This document shows, piece after piece, positions 19,227 through 28,229 of a stretch of DNA of 64,000 bases; the first letter of the stretch is position 1; each line of letters begins with the position of its first letter. A program made the translations under genes and the position numbers. The notes below the pieces were generated by a model. That model was not told the origin of the DNA. It was given only the letters and a program-made list of their open reading frames with translations, and ran no database searches. The stretch comes from JAWKOK01 sp963698255 (lineage in GTDB: Bacteria; Chloroflexota; Anaerolineae; Caldilineales; Caldilineaceae): the NCBI GenBank assembly GCA_963698255.1, contig CAVOQD010000010.1:62001-126000 (forward strand), written 5' to 3'.

Positions 19227-21441
19227 TCATACCTTCTCCACCCGCTCCACCCTCACCAGCACATCATAGAAACTGGCCCCCGCGCCCATGTCGGCCTCGT
19301 CCTGGGCCGTGACCTGGTTGATGTTGCGTCCATCGGGGCTAAACTTGGACCACCAGATGCCCGGCGCCAGCACCGTGCCGGCCACGATGTCCGTCGACAG
19401 GTGGGCCGTCAGTTGAACGCTGCCCCGTTCATTGCCGACAGAGACCGCCATCCCATTTTCGATCTGACGCGCCTGTGCATCGGCCGGATGGATGTGGAGC
19501 GAGGGCGCCTTCTCCCGCGCCTGGAAGCGTTCGATGTTGGCGAACGAGCTGTTGAGGAACGAGTGCGCCGGCGGCGAAATGCAGATCAGCTCGCCGGCGC
19601 CGTCCATGCTGCCATCGTTGGCTGTTTGGCCATTCGTGGCTTGGTTCCCGCTGCTCGCTTCCGCCCACGCCGGCGGCGTGTAGGTCGGCAGCGGATCGTA
19701 GCCGTCGTCGGCCATGCGCTGGCTGTAGAACTCGCAGCGACCGCTGGGCGTCGGAAAATGCCCTTCGGCAAAGGGCAGGTAGGGTGTCGGCAGGTTGAGC
19801 CGGGCAAAGCCGTCGCGCAACAGGCCGTCCCAGGTGATGTTGTCAAAGCGTTCATGGGTCTGGGCTTCGATCAGTTGGCGCAGAATGGTCACGTCTTCTT
19901 CTGCGAAGCACGCTTCGTCGTAGCCCATCGCTTGGGCCAGCCGCCGGAAGATCTCGCTGTTGGGCAGGCTCTCGCCCAGGGGCGCGATGGCCGGGCGATT
20001 GAGGGCCAGGTTGAGGTGGCCGTAGGGTTTGAGAATGTCCCAGTGTTCCAACTGGGTGGTGGCCGGCAGCACATAGTCGGCGTAGTCGGCGGTGTCGGTC
20101 TGGAACTGTTCCAGCACCACGGTAAAGAGATCGTCTCGGCGCAGGCCGGCCAGCACGGCGGCCTGATCGGGCGCAACCGCGCCGGGATTGCTGTTGTAGA
20201 CGATCAGCGCCTTGACCAGCGGACCGGCTTCCTCAGGCGTCGGAATGGCGTCCACCGGACAGGGGTGATAGTGGGCCCGCGCCAAGTCAGCCCGGATCCA
20301 GGCTCAGCGCATCGCCCAGGCGGTTCATGTTGATGGTGCGCGGGCTACGGCCGGCCAGCAGATCGGCTCGTTGCAGACCGCTGAGATCCAGGTGGCGGAA
20401 GGCCCCGCTGGTGCTCAGTTGGATGCCGCCGCCGTGGTCGCGCCAAGCGCCGACCAGCGCGGGCAGGCAGGCGATGGTGCGCATGGCCATGCCGCCGCCC
20501 CGATGACGCTGCATGCCGTAGTTGACGCGGATGGCCGCCGGCCGCGTGGTGGCGTAGGCCCGGGCCAGCTCAATGATGCGCTCAGCCGGAATGCCGGTGA
20601 TTTCGGACGCTCGTTGCGGCGTCCACTCGACCACGCGTTCACGCAGTTGCTCAAAACCGACCGTGTGTTGCTGAACGTAGTCGGCGTCGTACAGCCCTTC
20701 GCCGATGATCACGTGCATCATGGCCAGGGCCAGGGCGCCGTCTGTGCCGGGTCGAATGGCGATCCACTCGTCGGCGGCCTGGGCCGTGCGCGTGCGTGCC
20801 GGGTCGATGACGACGACGCGTGCGCCGGACCTGCGCGCCTCCTGGACGAAGGGCCACAGGTGCAGATTGCTGGTCAGCGTGTTGCTGCCCCAGATCAGGA
20901 TCAGCTTGGCCTGGGCGAAGGCTTCGGTCTCGGTCCCCTCGGCCGCGCCGATGGAATAGAGATAGCCCTCGAAGCCGGCCTCAGAGCAGATGGTACGCGC
21001 CAGTCGGCTGGCGCCCATACGGTTGAAGAAACGCTGGGCCATGCCCTCGCCCTGCAACAGACCCATGGTGCCGGCGTAGGAGTAGGGCAGCACTGCCTCG
21101 GGACCGTGTTCGTCGATGACGGCGGAGAGCCGCCGGGCGATCTCCGGCAACGCTTCATCCCAGCTCACCGGCTCAAATTGGCCGCTGCCCTTGGGCCCGA
21201 CGCGCTTCAGCGGCGTCGTCAGCCGATCCGGGTGGTAGACACGCTCAAGATAGCGGTCGACCTTGCCGCAGAGCCGGCCCAGGGTCACCGGATGGTCCGG
21301 GTGGCCCCAGATATCGACGGCGCGGCCGCTGGCCCTGTCGACGGCGACCTGCCAGCCGCAGGTGTCGGGACAGTCGTGGGGGCAGACGCCGGTCACGATT
21401 TCGATGAATGGGTCGTTTTGGTAGTCGGTTGCTTTCGACAT
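19227..21441 (-). CDS. Molybdopterin-dependent oxidoreductase (formate dehydrogenase-like), one frameshift
   Basis: Frames 20287-21477 and 19227-20285 join near 20290, giving about 738 residues. The N-terminal [4Fe-4S] site CPHDCPDTCGW...GRLCGK and the molybdopterin domains (IWGSNTLTSNLHLWPF, VVVIDPARTRTAQAADEWIAIRPGTDGALALAMMHV as two stretches) are clear, and the C-terminal molydop-binding domain (RFQAREKAPSLHIHPADA..., VQLTAHLSTDIVAGTVLAPG) is complete. It belongs to the DMSO reductase superfamily in the cytoplasmic branch close to biotin-sulfoxide/formate-dehydrogenase-like enzymes; substrate unknown. The Mo ligand is probably the Cys or Ser in TICSEAG. ATG 21441 follows GGAG by 6 nt. The TGA at 20287-20289 is not a Sec codon: homology resumes in another frame. 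Confidence 0.85.
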
Positions 21442-21466
21442 GGTTTCTCCAGAATTAGCCGAATTG

Positions 21467-21538
21467 TGGCACGACATTTATGTCGTAGCAGTCCGGCTCA
21501 GCCAGCAAAGAGAACTGCGACATAAATGTCGTGTTACA
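21467..21538. repeat. ACGACAT-type dispersed hairpin, copy 1
   Basis: GTGGCACGACATTTATGTCG at the left and CGACATAAATGTCGTGTTAC at the right, around a central 27-nt stretch. Each arm also contains its own small palindrome. Near-identical copies are at 29685-29760 and 44198-44293. Confidence 0.8.
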
Positions 21539-21630
21539 AAGGGTGCCGAAACTTGAATTTGATTGGCCTACTTTAGCAGAGCGGCATTGACTCTGCAAGA
21601 GGTTGGAGCCGCATTCAGATTCGGCCTGTA

Positions 21631-21639
21631 TGCTATACT
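21631..21639 (+). promoter_or_regulatory. Extended -10 element before the NTPase-winged-helix gene
   Basis: TGCTATACT with TATACT at 21634-21639. No good -35 is seen. It is the same extended -10 word found before fbp, secG and tatA, and would give a leader of about 70 nt. Confidence 0.4.
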
Positions 21640-21714
21640 GCTCGGGCAGACTTTTTCGAGGCCTGACCAGCGACTGAGACTGCGCCTTCAAGGCGAAAAT
21701 GAAGGAGAGAACGA

Positions 21715-23092
21715 ATGCCCGACACCCTGCGCTTGACCGACGGCAGCTACATGCGCCGTCCTGATGTGCACCACATCCTGCAATATCTGACCGCCATGCA
21801 ATGCGTGGAGGTGGTCGGCTTCAGCAATATCGGCAAGTCGGCGCTGTTGCAACTGCTGGCCCAGCCCGCCGTCTGGACCCAGGAACTGGGTGAAGCAGGA
21901 CAGGAATTTCTGCCCATCTACATCGACTGCAATCGTATGTTGGAACTCAGCGATCAGGGGTTCTATGAACTGGTGTTGCGCTGCATGCAGGAGAGCCATC
22001 AGGAGTTGGCCGACAACCCCGAACTGGTCAAAGCCTATCGCACCCTGGCGGCTCCTTCTTCCGACTTCCAGGTTCCGTTGAGCTTCAACCAAGCGCTGAA
22101 TGCCGTGATGCGTTCGACCCAGCGCAAGCTGGTCCTGCTCTTTGACGAATTCGACGAGCCTTTCATGAGCATCGATTCGCGTGTCTTCCTCAACCTGCGG
22201 GCGATGCGGGACCGCAACGCGGACAAACTTGCCTATGTCACGGCCACCGGATTGCCGTTGACCGACCAGCGAACGGAAGACCACTGCAGCGAATTCTGCG
22301 AACTCTTCAGCCACCGGCGTTGGCATCTGGCTCCGCTGACACGCGGCGACGGGGAACGGCTGATCCGGCGCTACATCGAAGCGTTTGAGCCGCCGTTTGT
22401 ATCGGCCGATGTGGATTTCATCTGCGAGTGGGGCGGCGGGCATCCTCGATTGCTGGAGGGCATCTGCCGGATTCTTGATGTCGCTTTGGATGCGAATGAG
22501 CGCTTCGGCGATGAGCCGATGGAGCGTTGGACCTTGCATCGCAGCGTGGTCAACCAACTTGCGTAGCGATCCCACGCTCGCCCTCGAATGCGAGAAAATC
22601 TGGAGCGGGTGCAGCGCGGACGAGCAGACGGAGTTGTTGGGACTCTTCAAGACCGGCCATTCTCCCGATCCCAGCGTGCAGGCGGATCTGCTGCGCCGCC
22701 ACATCCTTTTCAAGATCAACGGCCGGCAGGCGCCGTTCTGCCGGCTCTTCACTGAACATATCCAGCGCAAGACAATCGGCGCGGCGCCCCAGGAATCGAC
22801 GATCTGGGTGGACGTCGACAGCGGGGAGGTACTGGTCAATGGCGAGCCGGTTGAGACGTTGACCAATTTGGAATATCGACTGATGTTGCTCCTCTTCCAA
22901 AACGCAGACAAGATCGTGGACAAGTATGAGATTGTCACCAATGTGTGGGGCGAGGGCTACATCGACGAGGTCGACGACGCCCGCATCGAGAAGCTGATCA
23001 GCCGCCTGCGCCAGAAGGTCGAACCCGATCACGGCAATCCCCAGTTTCTGACCACGGTGCGCGGCCGAGGATACAGACTGGTCAAGGGATGA
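21715..23092 (+). CDS. P-loop NTPase fused to an OmpR-type winged-helix DNA-binding domain, one frameshift
   Basis: Frames 21715-22566 and 22385-23092 join near 22560, making about 459 residues. The N-terminal half is a STAND/AAA-like NTPase with Walker A GFSNIGKSALL (about residue 35), Walker B KLVLLFDEFDEP (about residue 140) and a sensor region before SHRRWHLAPLTRGDGERLI. The C-terminal 100 residues are a Trans_reg_C winged helix: SGEVLVNGEPVETLTNLEYRLMLLL cut as two strands, recognition helix DDARIEKLISRLRQKVE and wing TTVRGRGYRLVKG. There is no receiver domain. It is probably an ATP-dependent one-component regulator; its signal and targets are unknown. AAGGAG lies 8 nt before the ATG. 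It diverges from the Mo-oxidoreductase, a possible target. Confidence 0.82.
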
Positions 23093-23133
23093 CCGTGCTA
23101 GCCGGAGATCGTGCAATCTCCCACAATCCGAAT

Positions 23134-23162
23134 TTGGGCAGCATTCGATTTGTCGCTATACT
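23134..23162 (+). promoter_or_regulatory. Promoter of the small membrane protein gene
   Basis: TTGGGC (23134-23139), 17-nt spacer, TATACT (23157-23162). The leader to the ATG at 23291 would be about 120 nt. Confidence 0.5.
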
Positions 23163-23290
23163 ATGGGGCAGTAACGGCGCTTATTGTCTACCCCTTTTGG
23201 TACTGATTCCGATTTCCTTGCCGTTCTTGTTTGAATTCTCTGCTTTCAAATGTATTCATCTGCGTTCTTGAACATCGGAAGGCGTTCCCA

Positions 23291-23800
23291 ATGACCACAC
23301 AATCCCTGCCAAAGAAATTTTCCGGATCGAATCGAAACTTGATACCGGGTCTAGCGTTGATCGTTGCAGGCCTAATCGCTCCTGTCATGGGGCTGACCGA
23401 TGTCTACTTTGCCGGGGCGCTGGCCTGGGTCTTCGTGATCTGGGGTGCACTGCTTGTCTTTGTTGATCTGATGGACATCTACGAGAGCTACGAGGTCACG
23501 GACGACGCGCTGATCATTAAGGACAATTACCGGTTCTGGGAACCCAAAAAGGTCTGGGCGTGGGACCGGATCATCCGCGTCGATGTGGTCGTGAACCGTG
23601 CGGATGGCGGACACGAAGGCGCGCAGACACGCATCTACTATGACTTGCCGGACGAAGGCAACATTGAGCGTGAGGATCGAGACTACGATCCTGACCTGAC
23701 TGCCGAGGTGCTTGTGAAGGCCGGACTGACTGCCTCTGGACACGAGGTGGAAGATCTCTCTGATCTCCCCCATGCCAAGGCCATCTACACCTGGAGCTAA
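23291..23800 (+). CDS. Small membrane protein with two helices and a PH-like soluble part
   Basis: The 169-residue product has two neighbouring membrane helices (LIPGLALIVAGLIAPVMGL and an ALAWVFVIWGALLVFVDLMD segment) at about residues 18-60. They are followed by a beta-rich soluble part that begins YESYEVTDDALIIKDNYRFWEPKKVWAWDRI. This is the usual shape of bacterial PH-domain proteins (bPH2, DUF304-like), where the turn-on sequence is V-T-D-x-x-L-x-I. The function of such proteins is unknown. The ATG at 23291 starts just before a positively charged stretch; the frame opens upstream at 23231 without a ribosome site. It has its own promoter and ends at the strong terminator at 23810. Confidence 0.65.
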   Translation: MTTQSLPKKFSGSNRNLIPGLALIVAGLIAPVMGLTDVYFAGALAWVFVIWGALLVFVDLMDIYESYEVTDDALIIKDNYRFWEPKKVWAWDRIIRVDVVVNRADGGHEGAQTRIYYDLPDEGNIEREDRDYDPDLTAEVLVKAGLTASGHEVEDLSDLPHAKAIYTWS

Positions 23801-23809
23801 TTGAAAAGC

Positions 23810-23867
23810 TTGTGAACAAAAAAATCGGCGTCGGAATTCTTTCCGACGCCGATTTTTTTGTTCACAA
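23810..23867. terminator. Two-way intrinsic terminator
   Basis: Arms 23810-23836 and 23841-23867 form a perfect 27-bp stem with a TTCT loop. The GC part (ATCGGCGTCGGAA) is flanked by seven A on the left and seven T on the right, so it terminates both the membrane protein gene and fbp. Confidence 0.95.
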
Positions 23868-23875
23868 CCAGGGCG

Positions 23876-24904
23876 CTATCCGTATTGGGCAATGAACTCC
23901 TCAGCCTTTTCGACCAGAGCGCGGTTGCCGATGAAGAACGGCACACGCTGGTGCAGGCTGGTCGGCTTGATGCCCATGATCGACTGCGTTCCGTCCGAGG
24001 CATAGCCGCCGGCCTGCTCGGCCAGGAAGGCCAACGGACCGCATTCGTAGAGCAGGCGCAGCTTTCCGTTCGGTTTGGACGGATCCTTGGTATCGGCGGG
24101 ATAGTAGAAAATGCCGCCGGTCAACAGATTGCGGTGGAAGTCGGCCACCAGCGATCCGATGTAGCGCAGTGTAATCTCGTCCGCCCCTTGCTTGCCCTGC
24201 AACCAGTCCGTGAGCTTCTGCACACCTTCGCTCCAGAAATGCTCATTGCCCTGGTTGACGCTGTAATATTTGGGCTTTTCCGGGACACGAATGTAGGGAT
24301 GGGAGAGCAGAAACTCGCCGATGCGCGGGTCAAGGGTGAACCCATGGACTCCCTCTCCGGTCGAATAGACCATCATCGTGCTGGAGCCATAGATGATATA
24401 GCCGGCAGCCACAATGTTTTCGGCACTCTGGAGACAGTCTTCCAATGTGCCGGGCCCGCCCTCTGTGACGCGCCGGTAGATGGCAAAGACCGTACCGATG
24501 CTCACGTTGTAGTCGATATTTGACGAACCATCCAGCGGATCGTAGACCAATACATAGTTGCCGATTGGAAAGTGGGACGGGATCGGGATGATCTCTTCCT
24601 CTTCTTCCGAGGCCATGACCGCCAGCCGACCGGTATGGTCGTTCATGCGGAAGATGGTCCGCTCGGCGTAGTGGTCCAGTTTCTGGACTTCCTCGCCCTG
24701 CACGTTCTGTTCGCCGGTGCTGCCCAGGATCTCGGCCAGCCCAGCCCGCGTTGTGTTGCTGGCAATGAGCTTGGCAGCCAGCGCCATGTCGTAGAGGATG
24801 CTGGTCAGGGCGCCAGTTGCGTCCGGGTGATCCTGTTGCTCATCAAAGATAAATCGTTCGATGGTCGTGATCTGCCGATCAAACTGCCGATTTGTCGTCG
24901 CCAT
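23876..24904 (-). CDS. fbp: Fructose-1,6-bisphosphatase, class 1
   Basis: The enzyme removes the 1-phosphate of fructose 1,6-bisphosphate in gluconeogenesis. The 342-residue product has the class I signature: the metal site VYDPLDGSSNIDYNVSIGT near residue 120, upstream ASEEEEE acidic residues for metal, the loop YGSSTMMVYSTGEGVHGFTLDP cut by two strands, YIGSLVADFHRNLLTGGIFYYP with the Arg/Tyr substrate contacts, and the C-terminal GKLRLLYECGPLAFLAEQAGG. Length is normal. ATG 24904 has a GGAG 5-7 nt upstream, and a strong promoter stands in front. It is transcribed alone between two unrelated neighbours. Confidence 0.96.
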   Translation of the reverse strand: MATTNRQFDRQITTIERFIFDEQQDHPDATGALTSILYDMALAAKLIASNTTRAGLAEILGSTGEQNVQGEEVQKLDHYAERTIFRMNDHTGRLAVMASEEEEEIIPIPSHFPIGNYVLVYDPLDGSSNIDYNVSIGTVFAIYRRVTEGGPGTLEDCLQSAENIVAAGYIIYGSSTMMVYSTGEGVHGFTLDPRIGEFLLSHPYIRVPEKPKYYSVNQGNEHFWSEGVQKLTDWLQGKQGADEITLRYIGSLVADFHRNLLTGGIFYYPADTKDPSKPNGKLRLLYECGPLAFLAEQAGGYASDGTQSIMGIKPTSLHQRVPFFIGNRALVEKAEEFIAQYG

Positions 24905-24949
24905 TCGCTTCTCCGTCTGTTTGCGGGTTTGGGATCTATGGACGCCGGG

Positions 24950-24977
24950 ATTATAGCACAGCGAACGGAATGACCAA
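24950..24977 (-). promoter_or_regulatory. Promoter of fbp
   Basis: On the minus strand TTGGTC (24977-24972), 16-nt spacer ending TGTGC, and TATAAT (24955-24950), an extended -10 promoter. The leader to the ATG is about 40 nt. Confidence 0.75.
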
Positions 24978-25088
24978 GAGTTGGTCGATTTCAAAGATCG
25001 AGCGCAATGTAGCGCGGCTGGCCCTTGCTTTTCCTCGCCCTCTGGGTGACGCCGTTCACGATTCGACATTCAATATTTTTGTCTGCTC

Positions 25089-26351
25089 CTACTCCACTTC
25101 TTTTCCCAACACCAACACCGTCTGTAGCAGCACCTCAGCCCCGGCCACCAGGTCATCGTCATCGGTGTCCTCGTCGGGGCAATGGCTACGTCCCCTTTTG
25201 GACGGCACAAAGAGCATGCCCACGGGCGTGATGTCGGCCATCACCTGGGCGTCGTGGCCCGCGCCCGAAGGCAGATCCATGGAGGCATAGCCCTGCATGG
25301 CCGATGCCCGCCGGATCGCGTCCTGCCTGGCCGGATCCATGTCGACCGGTCTGTGATGGCTCGTGCGCTCGATAGTGTGTGACATTCTCGGCTGCGACGA
25401 AATCTCAGATGCCAGCGCCAGCAATGCGCCGTCGATTCCATCCAATTCGGCCATGGTTGCCGCCCGAAACTCGACCAGCAGCGTCACGCGCCCCGGCACT
25501 ACATTGTAGACACCCGGCTCGACACTGAGTCCGCCACAGGTGATCACCGCATCGGGATAGTCCTCGCTCACCAGGGCGGGCGCCCGCGTCACAAACTCGG
25601 CGGCAGCCACCAAGGCGTCGGCGCGCAGATCCATGGGCGTGGTGCCCGCGTGGTCGGGCCGGCCGTTGAAGGTCAGCTTGAACGAAGAACGCCCGAAGAT
25701 AGCGCTAACCACGCCCATGGGCATGCCTGCATGTTCCAGGCGCGGCCCCTGCTCGATGTGCAGTTCGAGATAGCCGGCTACGGTCTCGGGATCGCGTACG
25801 GCTTGAGCAACGCCCTGCCGGGTCAAGCCGCCGGGGATGAGATCTGATGTGGCTGCCAGATCTGCCGGATAGGCGTCGGCACGTGTGAAGAAAGTGTTTA
25901 GTGTGTCGTCAGTATGGCTACCCGCAAGAGATCGGCTGCCGAAAAAATCGCCGAAACGCCCTTCTTCATCCGTGAAGGCGATGGCCTCCAGGTCAAACGG
26001 CAACGACACCCCATTCTCCGCGATCACGCGCAGCACCTCCAAGGCCGAGAGCACGCCCAGCGCGCCGTCGTAGGGACCGCCGTTGGGCACCGTATCCAGG
26101 TGCGATCCCAAGATCAGAGTCTTGGCTCCGGCAGGCCCGCACGCCAGGCGAGCCGACAGATTAGCGGCCGCGTCAGTGGTGACGGCCAGGTCGGCGGCCT
26201 CGGCCTGTTGGGTGAAGTAGCGTCGTGCTTCTCGCTCCGCCGGTGAAAAGGGACGGCGGTCGCGACCGCCGCCTTCCGAGTTGGGGAGCATGCCGATTCG
26301 AGCCACCGTGTTGAGGTCGCTCAGAAAACGGATTCGGTTGATGGTCAGCAT
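25089..26351 (-). CDS. Zn-dependent M20-family N-carbamoyl amino acid / allantoate amidohydrolase
   Basis: The 420-residue product is a hydantoinase/carbamoylase-type M20 peptidase homologue. Metal-site motifs are LGSHLDTVPNGGPYDGALGVL near residue 80 (written here in pieces SHLDTV and YDGALG), AFTDEEGRFG, ELHIEQGPRLE, and SGAGHDAQVMA near the C-terminus; the dimer domain has GRPDHAGTTPMDLRADAL. It should hydrolyse N-carbamoyl amino acids, ureidoglycolate-type or allantoate amides in the cytoplasm. The ATG at 26351 follows AGGAG by 5-6 nt. The frame is open upstream into an Rpn-like fragment, but that part is not needed for this enzyme. It lies before a hydantoinase-type gene in the same direction, the classic pairing for hydantoin or pyrimidine breakdown. 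Confidence 0.88.
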   Translation of the reverse strand: MLTINRIRFLSDLNTVARIGMLPNSEGGGRDRRPFSPAEREARRYFTQQAEAADLAVTTDAAANLSARLACGPAGAKTLILGSHLDTVPNGGPYDGALGVLSALEVLRVIAENGVSLPFDLEAIAFTDEEGRFGDFFGSRSLAGSHTDDTLNTFFTRADAYPADLAATSDLIPGGLTRQGVAQAVRDPETVAGYLELHIEQGPRLEHAGMPMGVVSAIFGRSSFKLTFNGRPDHAGTTPMDLRADALVAAAEFVTRAPALVSEDYPDAVITCGGLSVEPGVYNVVPGRVTLLVEFRAATMAELDGIDGALLALASEISSQPRMSHTIERTSHHRPVDMDPARQDAIRRASAMQGYASMDLPSGAGHDAQVMADITPVGMLFVPSKRGRSHCPDEDTDDDDLVAGAEVLLQTVLVLGKEVE

Positions 26352-26366
26352 AGGTTCTCCTGAGAA

Positions 26367-26558
26367 TTCCGGGTAGCTTTTGTGCTTCACCAATACATAG
26401 ATCAGCCCTTCGCCATCCTGATTGCGTAGTTGCACCCGAAAGAGCGCATCAGAGACATGCTTGTCCAATACTTCATCGATGAACGTGCCGTCGACCGGAG
26501 TCAGCGTATCAATATCCAACTCTTGGCTGATCTCAGTAGACAGTCGCCCTGCCCTTTC
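26367..26558 (-). pseudogene. Remnant of an Rpn/PD-(D/E)XK (Transposase_31) nuclease gene
   Basis: The frame upstream of the carbamoylase ATG reads LDIDTLTPVDGTFIDEVLDK and then SDALFRVQLRNQDGEGLIYV and LVKHKSYPE. This is the N-terminal signature of Rpn recombination-promoting nucleases, in which F-[IV]-D-E, D-x-L-[FY]-[RK]-V and (E/V)-HKSY are conserved. It stops abruptly after about 65 residues and continues in frame into the hydrolase. No start with a ribosome site is seen and the rest of the nuclease is missing, so this is a broken relic, left of a strong AGGAG site that serves the hydrolase. Confidence 0.7.
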
Positions 26559-26583
26559 TTAACACGCGCCTGAGGCAAGTGCC

Positions 26584-27978
26584 CTACGTCTCTCTGTCAG
26601 CCAATACCCGATGCAAATACCGCCCACGCCCCGGCGTAGCCAGACACTCATCGCCGTCGATGATCAGCTCGCCACGCGAGTAGACCTGGCGGATCTTACC
26701 GGTGATCGCCAGTCCTTCGTAGGCGTGCCAGTCGTTGGGCGAATGGGAGTTGGCCTGGCCCATGGTCCACTGCGCAACCGGATCGAGCAGCACGATGTCG
26801 GCGTCGAAACCGGGCAGCAGCTCGCCCTTGCCCGCCATGCCGAAGATACGTGCCGGGTTGGTGGCGACCAACTCCACGAAACGCGGCAATGAAATGCGTC
26901 CCTTGGCCACGCCCTCGGAATAGAGCACCTGGAAGCGCGGCTCGATGCCGGGCATGCCGTTGGGGCAGAGATCGAAGCGATCCCGACCATAACAGGTCGC
27001 CGCCCAGTTGTAGGCCGCATCGTCCGAGGTGACCTGGACGATGCGCCCATCGCGCAGTCCCTGCCAGAGCGCATCCTGCGCGGCACGATCGCGCAAGGGC
27101 GGCGAGCAGATCCACTTGATGCCGTCCTCCCGGCGCAGCATCTCGTCGGTGAAGACCAGATAGTGCATGCAGGTCTCGGCGGTCACGTCCAGGCCCTGGC
27201 CGCGCGCCACGCCGACCATGTCAACGCCTTCGGCCGTGGTCATGTGCACGATGAATAGGCGAGCCTTGTTGCCGTCCGCCACCGTGTCGCGCACCATCTC
27301 GATACAGCGTTCCATGGCCCGGTTTTCGACGGCCGGAGGCTTGCTCTCGGCGTGGTAGATGGCCGCTGTCTGCCCGCGTTCGATGAAGCCGGGGATGCCG
27401 GCCTCGGCCATGTCGTTGTCCTCGGCGTGGACCATCACCATGCCGCCGGCATTGCTCAGCCTGGCCAAAATGCGCCGCATGTCCGGCTCTTCGATCAGCA
27501 ACCCCTCGTCCCGGTAGGTCATGTAGAGTTTGATGGTGGGCGCGCCGGCGGCCACCACGTCGGGGATTTCGTCCAGCGTGGCCTCGGTCGGCTGGGTGAT
27601 GACCGGATGGACGCCGTAGTCGATGATCGCCTTGCCCGCGGCTTCGGCAAATTTGGCGTCCAGCGTCGACATCAGCGACGCGCCCGGTTCCTGATTGGAA
27701 AAGTCGATGATGCTGGTGGTGCCGCCGAAGGCCGCGGCCCGCGTGCCCGTGACGTAGTCATGCACGCTGACCGTGTTCATGAAGACATCGTTGAAGTGGA
27801 CGTGGGTGTCCACGCCGCCGGGCAGGACCAACAGGCCGGTGGCGTCGATGGTCTGATCTGCCGCGATTCCGGTCAGATCACCGACCGCGGCGATCCGCTC
27901 GCCATCGATCAGTAGATCCCGTTGCGCGACACTCTGTCCGAGGACGATTGTGCCGTTTTGGATGAGGGTTGTGGGCAT
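26584..27978 (-). CDS. Dihydropyrimidinase / D-hydantoinase (cyclic amidohydrolase)
   Basis: A 464-residue TIM-barrel amidohydrolase. Motifs include GGVDTHVHFND (first two metal His) near residue 55, the carboxylated Lys of TIKLYMTYRD near residue 145, MVHAEDNDM, FIVHMTTAEGVDM, and TSDDAAYNW with the catalytic Asp. It opens cyclic ureides such as hydantoin or dihydropyrimidine to N-carbamoyl acids, the substrate type of the carbamoylase encoded next. Allantoinase is an alternative. ATG 27978 follows GGAG by 8 nt. The spacing to the next gene (26351 for its start) is large because of the Rpn remnant, so co-transcription is likely but not certain. Confidence 0.88.
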   Translation of the reverse strand: MPTTLIQNGTIVLGQSVAQRDLLIDGERIAAVGDLTGIAADQTIDATGLLVLPGGVDTHVHFNDVFMNTVSVHDYVTGTRAAAFGGTTSIIDFSNQEPGASLMSTLDAKFAEAAGKAIIDYGVHPVITQPTEATLDEIPDVVAAGAPTIKLYMTYRDEGLLIEEPDMRRILARLSNAGGMVMVHAEDNDMAEAGIPGFIERGQTAAIYHAESKPPAVENRAMERCIEMVRDTVADGNKARLFIVHMTTAEGVDMVGVARGQGLDVTAETCMHYLVFTDEMLRREDGIKWICSPPLRDRAAQDALWQGLRDGRIVQVTSDDAAYNWAATCYGRDRFDLCPNGMPGIEPRFQVLYSEGVAKGRISLPRFVELVATNPARIFGMAGKGELLPGFDADIVLLDPVAQWTMGQANSHSPNDWHAYEGLAITGKIRQVYSRGELIIDGDECLATPGRGRYLHRVLADRET

Positions 27979-27998
27979 TGGGATTGCTCCGTTTTTTT

Positions 27999-28229
27999 GA
28001 TCCACGAAGGTTCACAAAGGGCCACGAAGGAACACGAAGGTTCACAAAACAGAATCGGCAGTACACCATTCTGAGATCCGCGAGATTCTTCGCTGACGGC
28101 TCAAGAGAGAGAAAGTTCTCCGGTTCAGCCGCTCAGAATGACAAGTCGTGAAGTACTGACAATGGGCATACTCATTTTGCATTTCTCCGTGCCCTTCTTC
28201 GTGGCCCTTCGTGAACCTTCGTGGATCTA
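27999..28229. repeat. CACGAA-type dispersed repeat, copy 3, two arms around a 130-nt core
   Basis: The left arm (27999-28048) holds GATCCACGAAGGTTCACAAA and further CACGAAGG words; the right arm (28184-28229) is the complement, ending GAACCTTCGTGGATC. The core includes GAATGACAAGTCGTGAAGTA at 28136, also present in similar form at 7564. The whole gap 27979-28226 carries no gene. Confidence 0.75.

Noticed and set aside
20287..20289. TGA in the molybdopterin oxidoreductase as a second selenocysteine codon
   Set aside because: Formate dehydrogenases can carry Sec, but here the break is late in the protein and homology continues in a different frame, so it is a frameshift.
20371..21525. Plus-strand open frame of 384 codons opposite the molybdopterin oxidoreductase
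   Set aside because: Antisense shadow of a GC-rich gene; no recognisable protein features.
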